64,000 nucleotides of DNA, taken from contig JAEEWT010000004.1 in assembly GCA_016287755.1 (NCBI GenBank), positions 62,001 to 126,000 on the forward strand, in the 5' to 3' direction. The stretch comes from Prevotella sp. Its GTDB lineage: Bacteria > Bacteroidota > Bacteroidia > Bacteroidales > Bacteroidaceae. The translations under genes were made by a program, and so were the position numbers. This document shows positions 8,375 to 16,365 of the stretch, piece after piece. How positions within the stretch are numbered: the first letter of the stretch is position 1; each line of letters starts with the position of its first letter. The notes below the pieces were generated by a model. It was not told where the DNA came from and did no database searches. It saw only the letters and a program-made list of their open reading frames with translations.

Positions 8375-9466
8375 ATGGCAACAGAAGAAAACAAAACCAT
8401 ATCAAGTCAGGAGAAAACAGTTCTCGATTTCGGTAAGCTCAAGCAGGATATGCGCAAGCACAAGAAGAATTATTTCTTAGTGCTTGGCATTACCTTTGTG
8501 TTGGGAGTTATCTATTTGCTGAGTCTCCATAATGTTTACAAATGTGAGGTCATGCTGGCTCCAGAGCTTTCTCGTTCAAGTAGTTCCAGTTCACTTCTTT
8601 CCTTGGCTAATAGCTTCGGTATGAGAATTGGTTCAAGTACTTCCAGTGGTGAAGCCTTGTTCCCAACGCTCTATCCCGACATGGTCAGTTCGGTAGATTT
8701 CAAGACGAAACTGTTCCCGATACAGGTGCATAAAAAGGACTCCACTCGAATGATGACCTACTACGACTATCTGCTCAATGAGCAGAAGTATCCTTGGTGG
8801 AGTGAAGCCATAGGTGGCACCCTGCGATTCTTAATAAGCCTAATTGCGTCTCCGGATTCTACTGTTGACAATACACGATTAGATCCTTTCCAGCTTACTA
8901 AGGAGCAGAAGTCCATTGCAGATTTAGTGGAAAAGAAAGTATCCTGTGATGTGGATGCAAAAACATTGGTTATTACCATTAGTGTTACCGATCAGGATCC
9001 ATTAATTTGTGCCACAGTGGCCGATTCTGTCAAAACACACTTACAACAGGCTATTACCAATTACCGTACACAGAAGGCTCGCGTGGATTTGGAATACAAT
9101 CAGAAGCTTTACAGAGAAACAAAGGCAAAGTATGAAAAGGCACGCCAGGCATACGCTGCATTTGCTGATGCCAACCAAGATGTGATTTTGGAGAGCGTAC
9201 GCAGTAGGCGTGCAGACTTGGAGAACGAGATGCAGATTCAGTACAACGCCTATACACAGGTAGCAGCCCAGTTGACGGCTGCCAGTGCAAGAGTACAGGA
9301 GGAAACCCCGGCGTTTACCACTATTCAGCGTGCAACAGTTCCTGTGAAGAAGGCTGGTCCCGCCCGTGCCAAGAAACTCCTCATTTTCCTCTTCCTCGCA
9401 TTCCTCGGCACCACTGTCTGGGCCTTCCACAAAGAAGGTGACCTCAAACCCCTCCTCGGCTTGTAA
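8375..9466 (+). CDS. Wzz-type chain-length determinant
   Basis: A 363-residue inner-membrane protein of the polysaccharide co-polymerase family. A first membrane segment (NYFLVLGITFVLGVIYLLSL) lies near residues 33-52. A large periplasmic part with coiled-coil character follows (YRETKAKYEKARQAYAAFAD). The second membrane segment near the C-terminus is preceded by PAFTTIQRATVPVKKAGPAR, a typical Wzz proline-rich stretch. There is no cytoplasmic kinase domain. I chose the ATG at 8375; an in-frame ATG at 8303 lies inside the hairpin element and would add 24 unlikely residues. It probably controls chain length with the Wzy-like protein at 11297. Confidence 0.9.
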   Translation: MATEENKTISSQEKTVLDFGKLKQDMRKHKKNYFLVLGITFVLGVIYLLSLHNVYKCEVMLAPELSRSSSSSSLLSLANSFGMRIGSSTSSGEALFPTLYPDMVSSVDFKTKLFPIQVHKKDSTRMMTYYDYLLNEQKYPWWSEAIGGTLRFLISLIASPDSTVDNTRLDPFQLTKEQKSIADLVEKKVSCDVDAKTLVITISVTDQDPLICATVADSVKTHLQQAITNYRTQKARVDLEYNQKLYRETKAKYEKARQAYAAFADANQDVILESVRSRRADLENEMQIQYNAYTQVAAQLTAASARVQEETPAFTTIQRATVPVKKAGPARAKKLLIFLFLAFLGTTVWAFHKEGDLKPLLGL

Positions 9467-9471
9467 AACTG

Positions 9472-9765
9472 ACCACGGATCTAACAGATCTAACGGTGAG
9501 TTAGAAAAAGAAAGAATAGTAGTTTAACGACCACGGATCTAACAGATCTAACGGATACCCATATAATCCGTTCAATCCGAGCAATCCGTGTTCAATTAAA
9601 AAAATAAGATATAACGTGTTCATATAATTATCAACCACGGATCTAACAGATCTAACAGATATCTCATAATCCGTTCAATCCGAGCAATCCGTGTTCAATT
9701 AAAAAAATAAGATATAACGTGTTCATATAATTATCAACCACGGATCTAACAGATCTAACAGATAA
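9472..9765. repeat. REP-like repeat island, four units
   Basis: ACCACGGATCTAACAGATCT begins at 9472, 9530, 9634 and 9737. The two middle units are complete: the left part is followed by AATCCGTTCAATCCGAG and ATCCGTGTTCAA, so CACGGAT and ATCCGTG can pair. They are joined by an identical spacer that includes AAGATATAACGTGTTCATAT, giving a direct repeat of about 103 bases. The first and last units are left halves only. The island fills the 328-base gap between wzz and the next gene and holds no gene. Confidence 0.9.
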
Positions 9766-9794
9766 AACTAACGTATGTTATCAGTTTTATAGCA

Positions 9795-10307
9795 ATGGAG
9801 AAGAAACTGTACCCACATAAAGAAGACGAACAACAGATAGCATCTGAACCATCAGCCCCATGGGCTGGGTCGACGTATGATTCTGTTATCAGTTATCTGC
9901 GTTCCCATCGTCTTCCAATAGAAACGAAGCGAGCAGTTTGCCATCAACTTCAAACTGAGGTTGCTGATGAGAACCTAAGTTATCTCAAACACCGCCTCAC
10001 TGAGTTTTCGCTTTTGGAAAAAGGATGGGATGGCTATGGAGAAGCATTACCGATTAGTTCTCATATTATTAGTAACGTAAGACAGGTTTTAGATGCATGC
10101 AAGCCAACCGACTTGTTGGAATGGCGTTTGTTTCCTAATGTTAACGGTACACTTCTTATGGAGTTGGACGCTGCTGCTATTAGCATAGGAGAAGACTCTT
10201 TTACCTATTGGGCAGAGTCTATGGCAAAAGACTTGGGTGAAGAGAACGTTCCGTTTAGCGTTACATCTGTTGTAGATGCAATAAAGAGAATTAATGCGTA
10301 TGTCTAA
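9795..10307 (+). CDS. Protein of unknown function, first of a coupled pair
   Basis: A 170-residue protein without a signal peptide or membrane segment. The middle has LLEKGWDGYGEALPIS, then a helical stretch, and later PNVNGTLLMELDAAAISIGE, which looks like short beta strands. I recall small bacterial proteins with a similar WDGYG...P pattern, but no established function. The stop codon overlaps the next gene by 14 bases, so the two are probably translated together. The pair sits between repeat islands at the start of the glycan locus, a place where accessory modules often insert. Confidence 0.6.
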   Translation: MEKKLYPHKEDEQQIASEPSAPWAGSTYDSVISYLRSHRLPIETKRAVCHQLQTEVADENLSYLKHRLTEFSLLEKGWDGYGEALPISSHIISNVRQVLDACKPTDLLEWRLFPNVNGTLLMELDAAAISIGEDSFTYWAESMAKDLGEENVPFSVTSVVDAIKRINAYV

Positions 10308-10779
10308 GAAACAGCAAACTGGAATTCTTGATTCAGAGAATGTGGCTCGTGCAATTTTCTGTCCTTTGATGGTTGATAACACCGGTATACTAACTAAAGC
10401 TGCTTTCTTCTTACGACATAATGAAGATTATTATTCAGTTGCCAGAATGAACATTGACAGTTGGCAAGACGACATACAATCCATTCCTGAGGCTAATGAT
10501 AGAATTCCTTATGGGTATGCTATAATGAATGTCGGAGAGATACGATCTCTTGAATTGTCATTTTTTGACAGCTCTGCGATATTTGAAGTTGAAGACAAGT
10601 CATCACCGAAGAACATGAGTCATGCAGGCATAACTGTTTGTTTTGAAGGAAAACAGTTAAAAGGCGATAAGAAACTAGTTCTTAAACCATTAAAAGATAA
10701 CATGCCTGCATCTATTCTTATGCTTAAGATTCAGTCCAAGTTAGTCAATTTGGCAAACAAGAGTATCGTTAAGTGGTAA
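10294..10779 (+). CDS. Protein of unknown function, second of a coupled pair
   Basis: A 161-residue soluble protein. It contains NVARAIFCPLMVDNTGILTK, then AAFFLRHNEDYYSVARMN, and later SPKNMSHAGI. The pattern of an N-terminal RAIF..P segment followed by an EDYYSV-like strand and a late H-A-(D/G)-I element seems to belong to a small conserved family that accompanies the WDGYG protein. I cannot name a function. It overlaps the preceding gene by 14 bases; a start six bases later at 10300 is equally possible. A half REP-like unit follows it. Confidence 0.6.
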   Translation: MRMSKKQQTGILDSENVARAIFCPLMVDNTGILTKAAFFLRHNEDYYSVARMNIDSWQDDIQSIPEANDRIPYGYAIMNVGEIRSLELSFFDSSAIFEVEDKSSPKNMSHAGITVCFEGKQLKGDKKLVLKPLKDNMPASILMLKIQSKLVNLANKSIVKW

Positions 10780-10789
10780 CTATATTACA

Positions 10790-10837
10790 TATCCGTGTGA
10801 GCTAATCCGTTCAATCCGTTCAATCCGTGTTCAGTTT
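10790..10837. repeat. REP-like unit, right half
   Basis: ATCCGTGTGAGCTAATCCG, TTCAATCCGTTCAATCCG and TGTTCAG match the right half of the REP-like family seen at 9530-9597. It occupies almost the whole spacer before the YhcH-like gene, ending two bases before that start codon. Confidence 0.8.
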
Positions 10838-10839
10838 TT

Positions 10840-11313
10840 ATGATTTACGACAACCTTGACAACATAGCGTTCTACAAAGGCCTTTCCCCTGACATTTACG
10901 AAGGCCTGAATTTCCTTCAGCAGGTAACCCCCGATATAGAAGTCGGTACCTACCGGCTTTCTCCCAACGTCAAGGCCATCGTTTCAGAATACACCACCAA
11001 GGAAGCAAACGAGAACGGTTATGAAACGCATCGTCAGTATATAGATATTCAGTACCTCCTGAAAGGCAATGAGAAGATCGCCTGCCTCCCCGTGGGGGAC
11101 CTGTCCGAGACCAAATCCTATAGCGAAGAGACCGATGCCGCATTCTACAACGTAGTTTCCGAACTTAGTCCTTCGACCTTTGACCTTCGTCCAGGCTATT
11201 TTGCCATCTTCTACCCACAAGACGGACACATGCCCCAATTGTGTATTAACGAGCCGGAAATGGTAAAGAAAGTGGTTGTTAAAGTAAGAATTACTGATGA
11301 CGTTAAAGATTAG
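10840..11313 (+). CDS. YhcH/YjgK/YiaL family protein
   Basis: A 157-residue cupin-like protein of the DUF386 family. It shows the family pattern ETHRQYIDIQYLLKGNEKI in the middle, and the metal-binding region near PGYFAIFYPQDGHMPQL towards the C-terminus. Members are linked to sialic acid or other sugar metabolism, and some act as sugar anomerases; a role in preparing an unusual sugar here is inference. The stop overlaps the Wzy-like gene by 17 bases, so it belongs to the glycan operon. Confidence 0.85.
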   Translation: MIYDNLDNIAFYKGLSPDIYEGLNFLQQVTPDIEVGTYRLSPNVKAIVSEYTTKEANENGYETHRQYIDIQYLLKGNEKIACLPVGDLSETKSYSEETDAAFYNVVSELSPSTFDLRPGYFAIFYPQDGHMPQLCINEPEMVKKVVVKVRITDDVKD

Positions 11314-12565
11314 TACGATAGAGCAGTGGCTACCACCAATAGCAGCGCTGTGGTTCTTTGTGGTGATAAATTCATTCATTATCTGGAATCCATTAGCACC
11401 TGTTTTACATGCTTTTCCTGCTGTATTGATAGTTTGGGGAACTTTCTTGATCTCGTATAGATTGTCCCCGCCAAGATATAATCGATTCCTATTCCTCTTC
11501 ATTTTCATTTACTTCATTTGGATATTAATATCTCAATGTGATGGATTTGGCGAATTTGTAAAGCGGAGTTCCGATTTTATACCTTTGTTGTGTATAGCTT
11601 TATGGCCAAGTGATATACTTTTGAAAACGTATAAAATCATTAGGGGTGTTTTCATCTTTTATGCAGTTGGCTCATCTATTTTATCTGTTCTTATTCTTCT
11701 TGGTTTAAACAATAGAATTCCTCATATAGTGCTTCCAGCACGTGAAACCCTTCATCAAAGAATAGGTATAGTTTATTATTTGTATGGTGTCTTTATAGCT
11801 TTGTGTCATCCATTAACGGGTGTTGTGAGCAGAGCTTGTGGTATGTTACAAGAACCTGGTCATTTTGCTATATTGCTTGGTTTCATATATCTTATAGATA
11901 GGTTTAGTGGTAGAAAAATGAACAAATGGCTTGTCATTTGTGGGTTGTTAACCTTCTCTTCGACTTTTGTTCTTATAGTTATCTTTACTGAGATTCATCA
12001 TCTTTTTTCTTGGGAAAAACTCAGAAAGGTTGTAATATCCCTGCCTTTTATTATCGTTGCTTTATTTGTGTTATATTCTTTTCTTCCACCTGACATTAAA
12101 GAACAAGTTGAATTCTATGCTTATGGAAGGAATTTGGAACAAGTAGTGGATGCTTATAATGAATCTTCTTCATTAACAGGTGCGTTAGATGAGCGTGCCA
12201 ATGATTTTTCAATTGCTAATTACGAAAAAATGACTCCTACTCAATATCTGTTTGGTGGCGGTTACCGTGATTTAGGCTATGCTCTTTCTGATTATCGAGG
12301 TATGATACTCGATATGGGTGTTTTAGGTATGTGCTTGGCTATCATAGCATATATTTCGATAATGATTAACACCCCGATTAAGATAAAGATAGCCTTGAGT
12401 TTTGCCTTCTTTTTAATCATTATACATCGTTCATGGATGCTTTATCAACCTTATATATTCTTTCAAGCTTATATAGCTGTTATTGTTTACAGATCAGCAC
12501 TAAACAGCAAAAGTATTACTATAAAGACAGATGAAGAACAAGCTAAAAACAGTATTCTCCAATAA
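11297..12565 (+). CDS. Wzy-like O-antigen polymerase
   Basis: A 422-residue, very hydrophobic protein with many predicted membrane segments and one large external loop between about residues 255 and 325 (PPDIKEQVEFYAYGRNLEQV to FGGGYRDLGY). This topology and the position beside a flippase are typical of Wzy polymerases, which join repeat units in the periplasm. Wzy sequences diverge strongly, so the call rests on topology and context. The gene is AT-rich compared with the surrounding housekeeping genes. It overlaps the genes on both sides. Confidence 0.75.
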   Translation: MTLKISTIEQWLPPIAALWFFVVINSFIIWNPLAPVLHAFPAVLIVWGTFLISYRLSPPRYNRFLFLFIFIYFIWILISQCDGFGEFVKRSSDFIPLLCIALWPSDILLKTYKIIRGVFIFYAVGSSILSVLILLGLNNRIPHIVLPARETLHQRIGIVYYLYGVFIALCHPLTGVVSRACGMLQEPGHFAILLGFIYLIDRFSGRKMNKWLVICGLLTFSSTFVLIVIFTEIHHLFSWEKLRKVVISLPFIIVALFVLYSFLPPDIKEQVEFYAYGRNLEQVVDAYNESSSLTGALDERANDFSIANYEKMTPTQYLFGGGYRDLGYALSDYRGMILDMGVLGMCLAIIAYISIMINTPIKIKIALSFAFFLIIIHRSWMLYQPYIFFQAYIAVIVYRSALNSKSITIKTDEEQAKNSILQ

Positions 12566-13982
12566 GATATTTCTGTATATGTCATCACGATATTTGACAT
12601 ACATTTTGTCTTTTATTGTGCATATATACATAGCAGCTAGCCTTGGCCCAAAGTACTATGGTATATGGGCATTCCTTCTTCTAATATTTCATTATTTTAA
12701 TGTAATAGAACTTGGAATACCACATGCTGTACAGGTGTTGTTGGTTCAGAATAAAAAAGACAAAAAGCATTCCGCCGACATAGAAAAGACGGGAACCTGG
12801 ATGATAGGGATTCTATCTTTTTGTACTGTAATCGTTGCTTTATTCTATTATTTTGGTGGTTTCTCCAAAGCTCATGAGTTGAATGTTGGCTGGATGCTGT
12901 ATGTTATATGCTTATGTGGTTTGTTGAACTATTTCACTAACCTATACGATAAAGTATATAGGTGTAAGAACCGATTGTTTGAAATAGGCTTTAAACAGAC
13001 ATCTATTGTTATTATTACAGCTATTGCTATCGTCCTTTTTAAAGGAGAAACATTGTTGCATGGATTAGTAATAAGCTATTTAATATGGTGTGTCTCTTCT
13101 TTTGTTCTTTATTTAACAAGGGGAGGTTTAGATTTCTCTGGAAGGTATCGTAAGCCTCTAACGTCTGTTATACTAAAAAAAGGTTTCTATTTATTTCTTT
13201 TTTATTCTGGTTTCTCATTGATCATCTTATCAACAAGAACCTTTATCAGTAATTATTATTCTATTGAGGATTTTGGTTGTTTTTCTTTTGCTTACATGCT
13301 GGGTCACGCTGTTTTCCAATGTGTTCAAGCTTTCTCTGTCGTAACAATCACAAAGCTTATCGACCGCTATCATTCTCCCGAAAAGAGCATAGTTCTTTCT
13401 ACAGTTAGGGTAGTGAGGGACAATTATGTGTCCTTATTTCACTTGATTATATATCTAGCCATGATAGTGTTTCCTATCATTACACATTTCATGCCGAAGT
13501 ATTCTTCAGCTTTGGTTTCCATGAACCTTTGTGCTTTAATGATGGTACTTTATACAAATGCTTATGGCTATTCTACCTATTTGGTTGCATCCAATAATGA
13601 AAAGAAACTGGCAATGATTGCGGTTGTTTCTTTTATTTTGAATATTACCTTATGTTATGTTTTGATATATGTATTGCATGTTAAATACGATTTTGTAGTC
13701 TTCTCGACAATGACTACCTATCTCTTCTATGCATTCATGTGCACTTATTTAGGTCGTAAAAAACTGAGTATTTCAAATAGTTTTATACCAGTAATGCTGG
13801 ATTGTTTCCCAATGCGTTTGCTTATTCCTTTCATCGCAGCAATTGTGGTTACACTCATCAATAATCCACAACTGGTGTTTATACCGATCGTTGTATTTGT
13901 AATGATGAATATTGGAACGTTGCGTTCGATGTATGTAATGATTAAAAAGCTAATAATTAATCCTAAAATAGTTGACATTTGA
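12531..13982 (+). CDS. Wzx-like flippase (oligosaccharide translocase)
   Basis: A 483-residue membrane protein with about 12-14 hydrophobic segments and the MATE-like N-terminus SRYLTYILSFIVHIYIAASL followed by GPKYYGIWAF. It would move lipid-linked repeat units across the inner membrane. It overlaps the Wzy-like gene by 35 bases and precedes an acyl carrier protein gene by 17 bases. A second, different flippase lies at 46526-47974. Confidence 0.85.
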   Translation: MKNKLKTVFSNKIFLYMSSRYLTYILSFIVHIYIAASLGPKYYGIWAFLLLIFHYFNVIELGIPHAVQVLLVQNKKDKKHSADIEKTGTWMIGILSFCTVIVALFYYFGGFSKAHELNVGWMLYVICLCGLLNYFTNLYDKVYRCKNRLFEIGFKQTSIVIITAIAIVLFKGETLLHGLVISYLIWCVSSFVLYLTRGGLDFSGRYRKPLTSVILKKGFYLFLFYSGFSLIILSTRTFISNYYSIEDFGCFSFAYMLGHAVFQCVQAFSVVTITKLIDRYHSPEKSIVLSTVRVVRDNYVSLFHLIIYLAMIVFPIITHFMPKYSSALVSMNLCALMMVLYTNAYGYSTYLVASNNEKKLAMIAVVSFILNITLCYVLIYVLHVKYDFVVFSTMTTYLFYAFMCTYLGRKKLSISNSFIPVMLDCFPMRLLIPFIAAIVVTLINNPQLVFIPIVVFVMMNIGTLRSMYVMIKKLIINPKIVDI

Positions 13983-13999
13983 TTTATATTATACATATT

Positions 14000-14230
14000 A
14001 TGGAATTAAAAGTTTTTATCGAGAAGTTTGCAGAGCAGTTCGATGATACTGATGCAAGCGAGATTAAGGCAGAAACCGTGTTTAAAGAACTAGATGAGTG
14101 GTCATCGCTGATTGCTCTTGGAGTTATTGGAATGGTGGATGAGGAGTATGACATTACCTTGAAGGGTGAAGATATCAGAAACTCTATTACAGTAGAAGAC
14201 TTGTTCAATGCAGTAAAAGCTAAGGCTTAA
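14000..14230 (+). CDS. Acyl carrier protein, first of three
   Basis: A 76-residue acidic protein. The phosphopantetheine attachment site is in DEWSSLIAL, with Ser36 directly before Leu as in carrier proteins, though the usual D-S-L is W-S-S-L here. I chose the ATG at 14000; an earlier in-frame codon at 13979 would overlap the flippase. The stop overlaps the next start by one base (TAATG), coupling it to a ketoreductase. It probably carries an acyl group used to decorate the glycan. Confidence 0.82.
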   Translation: MELKVFIEKFAEQFDDTDASEIKAETVFKELDEWSSLIALGVIGMVDEEYDITLKGEDIRNSITVEDLFNAVKAKA

Positions 14231-14988
14231 TGGGAGTTTATAATCAATTCTTTCTTCAAGGTAAGACAATCCTGATTACAGGTGGAGCTGGCGGCATTGG
14301 AAGCGCCACAGCTGAGACTTGTATAGACCTTGGAGCCAGAGTTGTTTTAACGGATATCCGTGAGGATGCCCTTAAGGCCACTTTGGCTTCTTTGCCTGAG
14401 TCTCAGTCTGGAGAGCCTAATCTCTGCTTTACGGCAGACCTGACAGATGCGGATCAACTTGCAGGATTGGTGGATTTCTGTCCCGCATTAGACGGGTTGG
14501 TTTGCAATGCCGGTGTAATGAAGTTGACACCGACACAGTTTATTACGGAAGAAGAACTGACACGCATCCAGAAGATTAATCTTAATGCGCCCATCCTGCT
14601 AACACGTTCTCTGTTAAAGAAGAAAAAGATCAAGAAGGGAGGTTCCATAGTCTTCACGGCTTCAGCTGCTGGTGTGTATCGTGTTTCTATAGGTAATGGT
14701 ATCTATGCGACAACGAAATGTGGAATCGATGCCTTCATGCGGACGGTGGCCTTGGAGTTTGGCCCAAAGGGTATCCGTTGCAACAGTGTGAACCCTGGAA
14801 TGGTGGAAACGGCTTTGATTGGTTCATTTACAGAAGAAGAGAAGGAGCGTGAGAAGAAGAACTACCCGTTGCGTCGTTTTGCTCAGCCCGAGGATGTCGC
14901 ATACGGTATAGCCTATCTGCTCTCTGATGCCTCGTCATTTGTAACGGGTACGGCTCTAAAAATAGATGGCGGAATGACGCTTGGGTAG
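14230..14988 (+). CDS. Short-chain dehydrogenase, FabG-like, first of three
   Basis: A 252-residue classical SDR with the cofactor motif GGAGGIGSA near residues 17-25, a CNAG motif, catalytic Ser/Tyr/Lys in SAAGVYRVSIGNGIYATTK, and the typical end GTALKIDGGMTLG. FabG-like enzymes reduce 3-ketoacyl-ACP with NADPH. Translational coupling to the ACP gene supports that substrate. It starts within the ACP stop codon. Confidence 0.85.
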   Translation: MGVYNQFFLQGKTILITGGAGGIGSATAETCIDLGARVVLTDIREDALKATLASLPESQSGEPNLCFTADLTDADQLAGLVDFCPALDGLVCNAGVMKLTPTQFITEEELTRIQKINLNAPILLTRSLLKKKKIKKGGSIVFTASAAGVYRVSIGNGIYATTKCGIDAFMRTVALEFGPKGIRCNSVNPGMVETALIGSFTEEEKEREKKNYPLRRFAQPEDVAYGIAYLLSDASSFVTGTALKIDGGMTLG

Positions 14989-15018
14989 TTCATAGTTTAT
15001 AATTCATGGTTCATAGTT

Positions 15019-15777
15019 ATGGAGAGACTATTAGAGAATAAAGTGTGTATCATCACAGGTGCTGCTCAGGGAATAGGCAAGGGTATTGCAGAGCGGTTTG
15101 CTGCTGATGGTGCTATCGTATATGCGTGCGACCTTCGTGAAGGCAGTATGGACGAGTGGGCAAAGGAATGCGGTGAACGCAATGCTACCCGAATTTTTCC
15201 AATGTATTTCGATGTGTCGGATGTTGCCGCAGTGAAGTATGCCTTGATGGGTATCTTTAAAGCAGAGAAACGTATCGATGCATTGGTGAACAATGCCGGA
15301 GTGGTGTTCAATAAGAAGATTGGCATGATTGTTCGTCAGGAGACCGAATTGATGTTCCGCATCAATGTGATAGCAGTGATTGAGTTGGTTCAGCTCTGTT
15401 CTCGCCTGATGGCTCGTACTGGTGGCGGCTCGATTGTGAACATCGCTTCTGTAACTGCCGTATTGGGTTCACCAGGCCAGTCGGCCTATTCTGCCACGAA
15501 GGGTGCCATTATTTCTTTCACCAAGTCGGCAGCTAAGGAGTTGGCGCCACAAGGTATCCGTGTTAACGCTGTGGCTCCAGGTATTGTAAAGACAGAACGT
15601 TTTGCAGAGCTATATGAAAGTGATGGGGCTAAGATCGATCAGCGTATTTCAAGGATAGGTCTTGGACGGCTTGGAACACCGGAGGATATTGCCAATGCCT
15701 GTGCGTTCCTCGCTTCCGATAGAGCCAGTTATATCTCAGGAGAAATCCTTGGGGTAAATGGCTGCGCTTCAATTTAA
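15019..15777 (+). CDS. Short-chain dehydrogenase, FabG-like, second of three
   Basis: A 252-residue classical SDR. Visible are GAAQGIGKG near residues 14-22, VNNAGVVFNKK, the active-site stretch VLGSPGQSAYSATKGAIISF and the ending ISGEILGVNGCASI. It resembles FabG closely, including the N-terminal VCIITGAAQGIGKGIAE. It is 30 bases after the previous SDR in a spacer with ATAGTT/TTCATGGTTCATAG repeats. Together with the ACPs and KAS III enzymes it could reduce a beta-ketoacyl intermediate. Confidence 0.85.
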   Translation: MERLLENKVCIITGAAQGIGKGIAERFAADGAIVYACDLREGSMDEWAKECGERNATRIFPMYFDVSDVAAVKYALMGIFKAEKRIDALVNNAGVVFNKKIGMIVRQETELMFRINVIAVIELVQLCSRLMARTGGGSIVNIASVTAVLGSPGQSAYSATKGAIISFTKSAAKELAPQGIRVNAVAPGIVKTERFAELYESDGAKIDQRISRIGLGRLGTPEDIANACAFLASDRASYISGEILGVNGCASI

Positions 15778-15802
15778 ACCACAGTAATTGTTATTAAAAG
15801 AC

Positions 15803-15873
15803 CACGGATCTAACAGATTAAACGGATATTATTAAGTCAGTATAATTCGTGTCATCCATGCAATCCGTGTTCG
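15803..15873. repeat. REP-like unit upstream of the second GxxExxY gene
   Basis: ACCACGGATCTAACAGATTA, AACGGAT, a degenerate middle, then CAATCCGTGTTCG. It is a complete unit of the family at 9530-9597 with a slightly altered middle, ending 15 bases before the GxxExxY start codon. Confidence 0.85.
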
Positions 15874-15888
15874 TAATATACAATAATA

Positions 15889-16260
15889 ATGTTGCTCTAT
15901 GGTAATGAGAGTTATGCAATAAATGGTGCCGCTTTCCATGTGTATAACTCACTTGGATCAGGTTTCCTTGAAGCTGTATATCAAGAAGCCTTGGAGATAG
16001 AGTTTCAGAAACGCAACATTCCTTACGAAAGAGAAAAAGAACTGCATATCATTTATGATGGTGTGGAACTTAAGCAAACCTATAAGGCTGATTTCGTATG
16101 TTATGGTAAGATCATAGTGGAACTTAAAGCTGTATCGACATTGGATGATTCCCATCGTTCACAGGTACATAACTACTTACATGCGACACAGTATAGGCTG
16201 GGATTACTGTATAACTTTGGATACCCTGAAGGGATAGAAAAAGAAAGAATAATTATATAA
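15889..16260 (+). CDS. GxxExxY family protein, second copy
   Basis: A 123-residue paralogue of the protein at 3468-3860. The motif GFLEAVY spans residues 25-31, and a PD-(D/E)xK-like pattern is present (Asp68 in KADF, Glu78 and Lys80 in VELKAV). Function unknown; a nuclease-like fold is inferred from the residues. It interrupts the run of acyl-pathway genes and is tightly bracketed by complete REP-like units, 15 bases before its start and one base after its stop. This suggests it moved in together with, or by means of, the repeats. Confidence 0.85.
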   Translation: MLLYGNESYAINGAAFHVYNSLGSGFLEAVYQEALEIEFQKRNIPYEREKELHIIYDGVELKQTYKADFVCYGKIIVELKAVSTLDDSHRSQVHNYLHATQYRLGLLYNFGYPEGIEKERIII

Positions 16261-16261
16261 G

Positions 16262-16336
16262 ACCACGGATCTTCCAGATGTAACAGATACTATTGAATCG
16301 GCATAATCCGTATAATCCGAGTAATCTGTGGTCGTC
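16262..16336. repeat. REP-like unit downstream of the second GxxExxY gene
   Basis: ACCACGGATCTTCCAGATGT through AATCCGTATAATCCGAGTAA to CTGTGGTCG. It begins one base after the GxxExxY stop codon and has the same left-to-right orientation as the unit upstream of the gene. The ends can pair (ACCAC with GTGGT). Confidence 0.85.
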
Positions 16337-16365
16337 ATAAAGATAAATGTGGTAAGTATTTGAAG

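Noticed and set aside
9472..9765. Regular repeats resembling a CRISPR array
   Set aside because: The spacers between complete units are identical rather than unique, the units are palindromic and appear singly elsewhere, and there are no cas genes.
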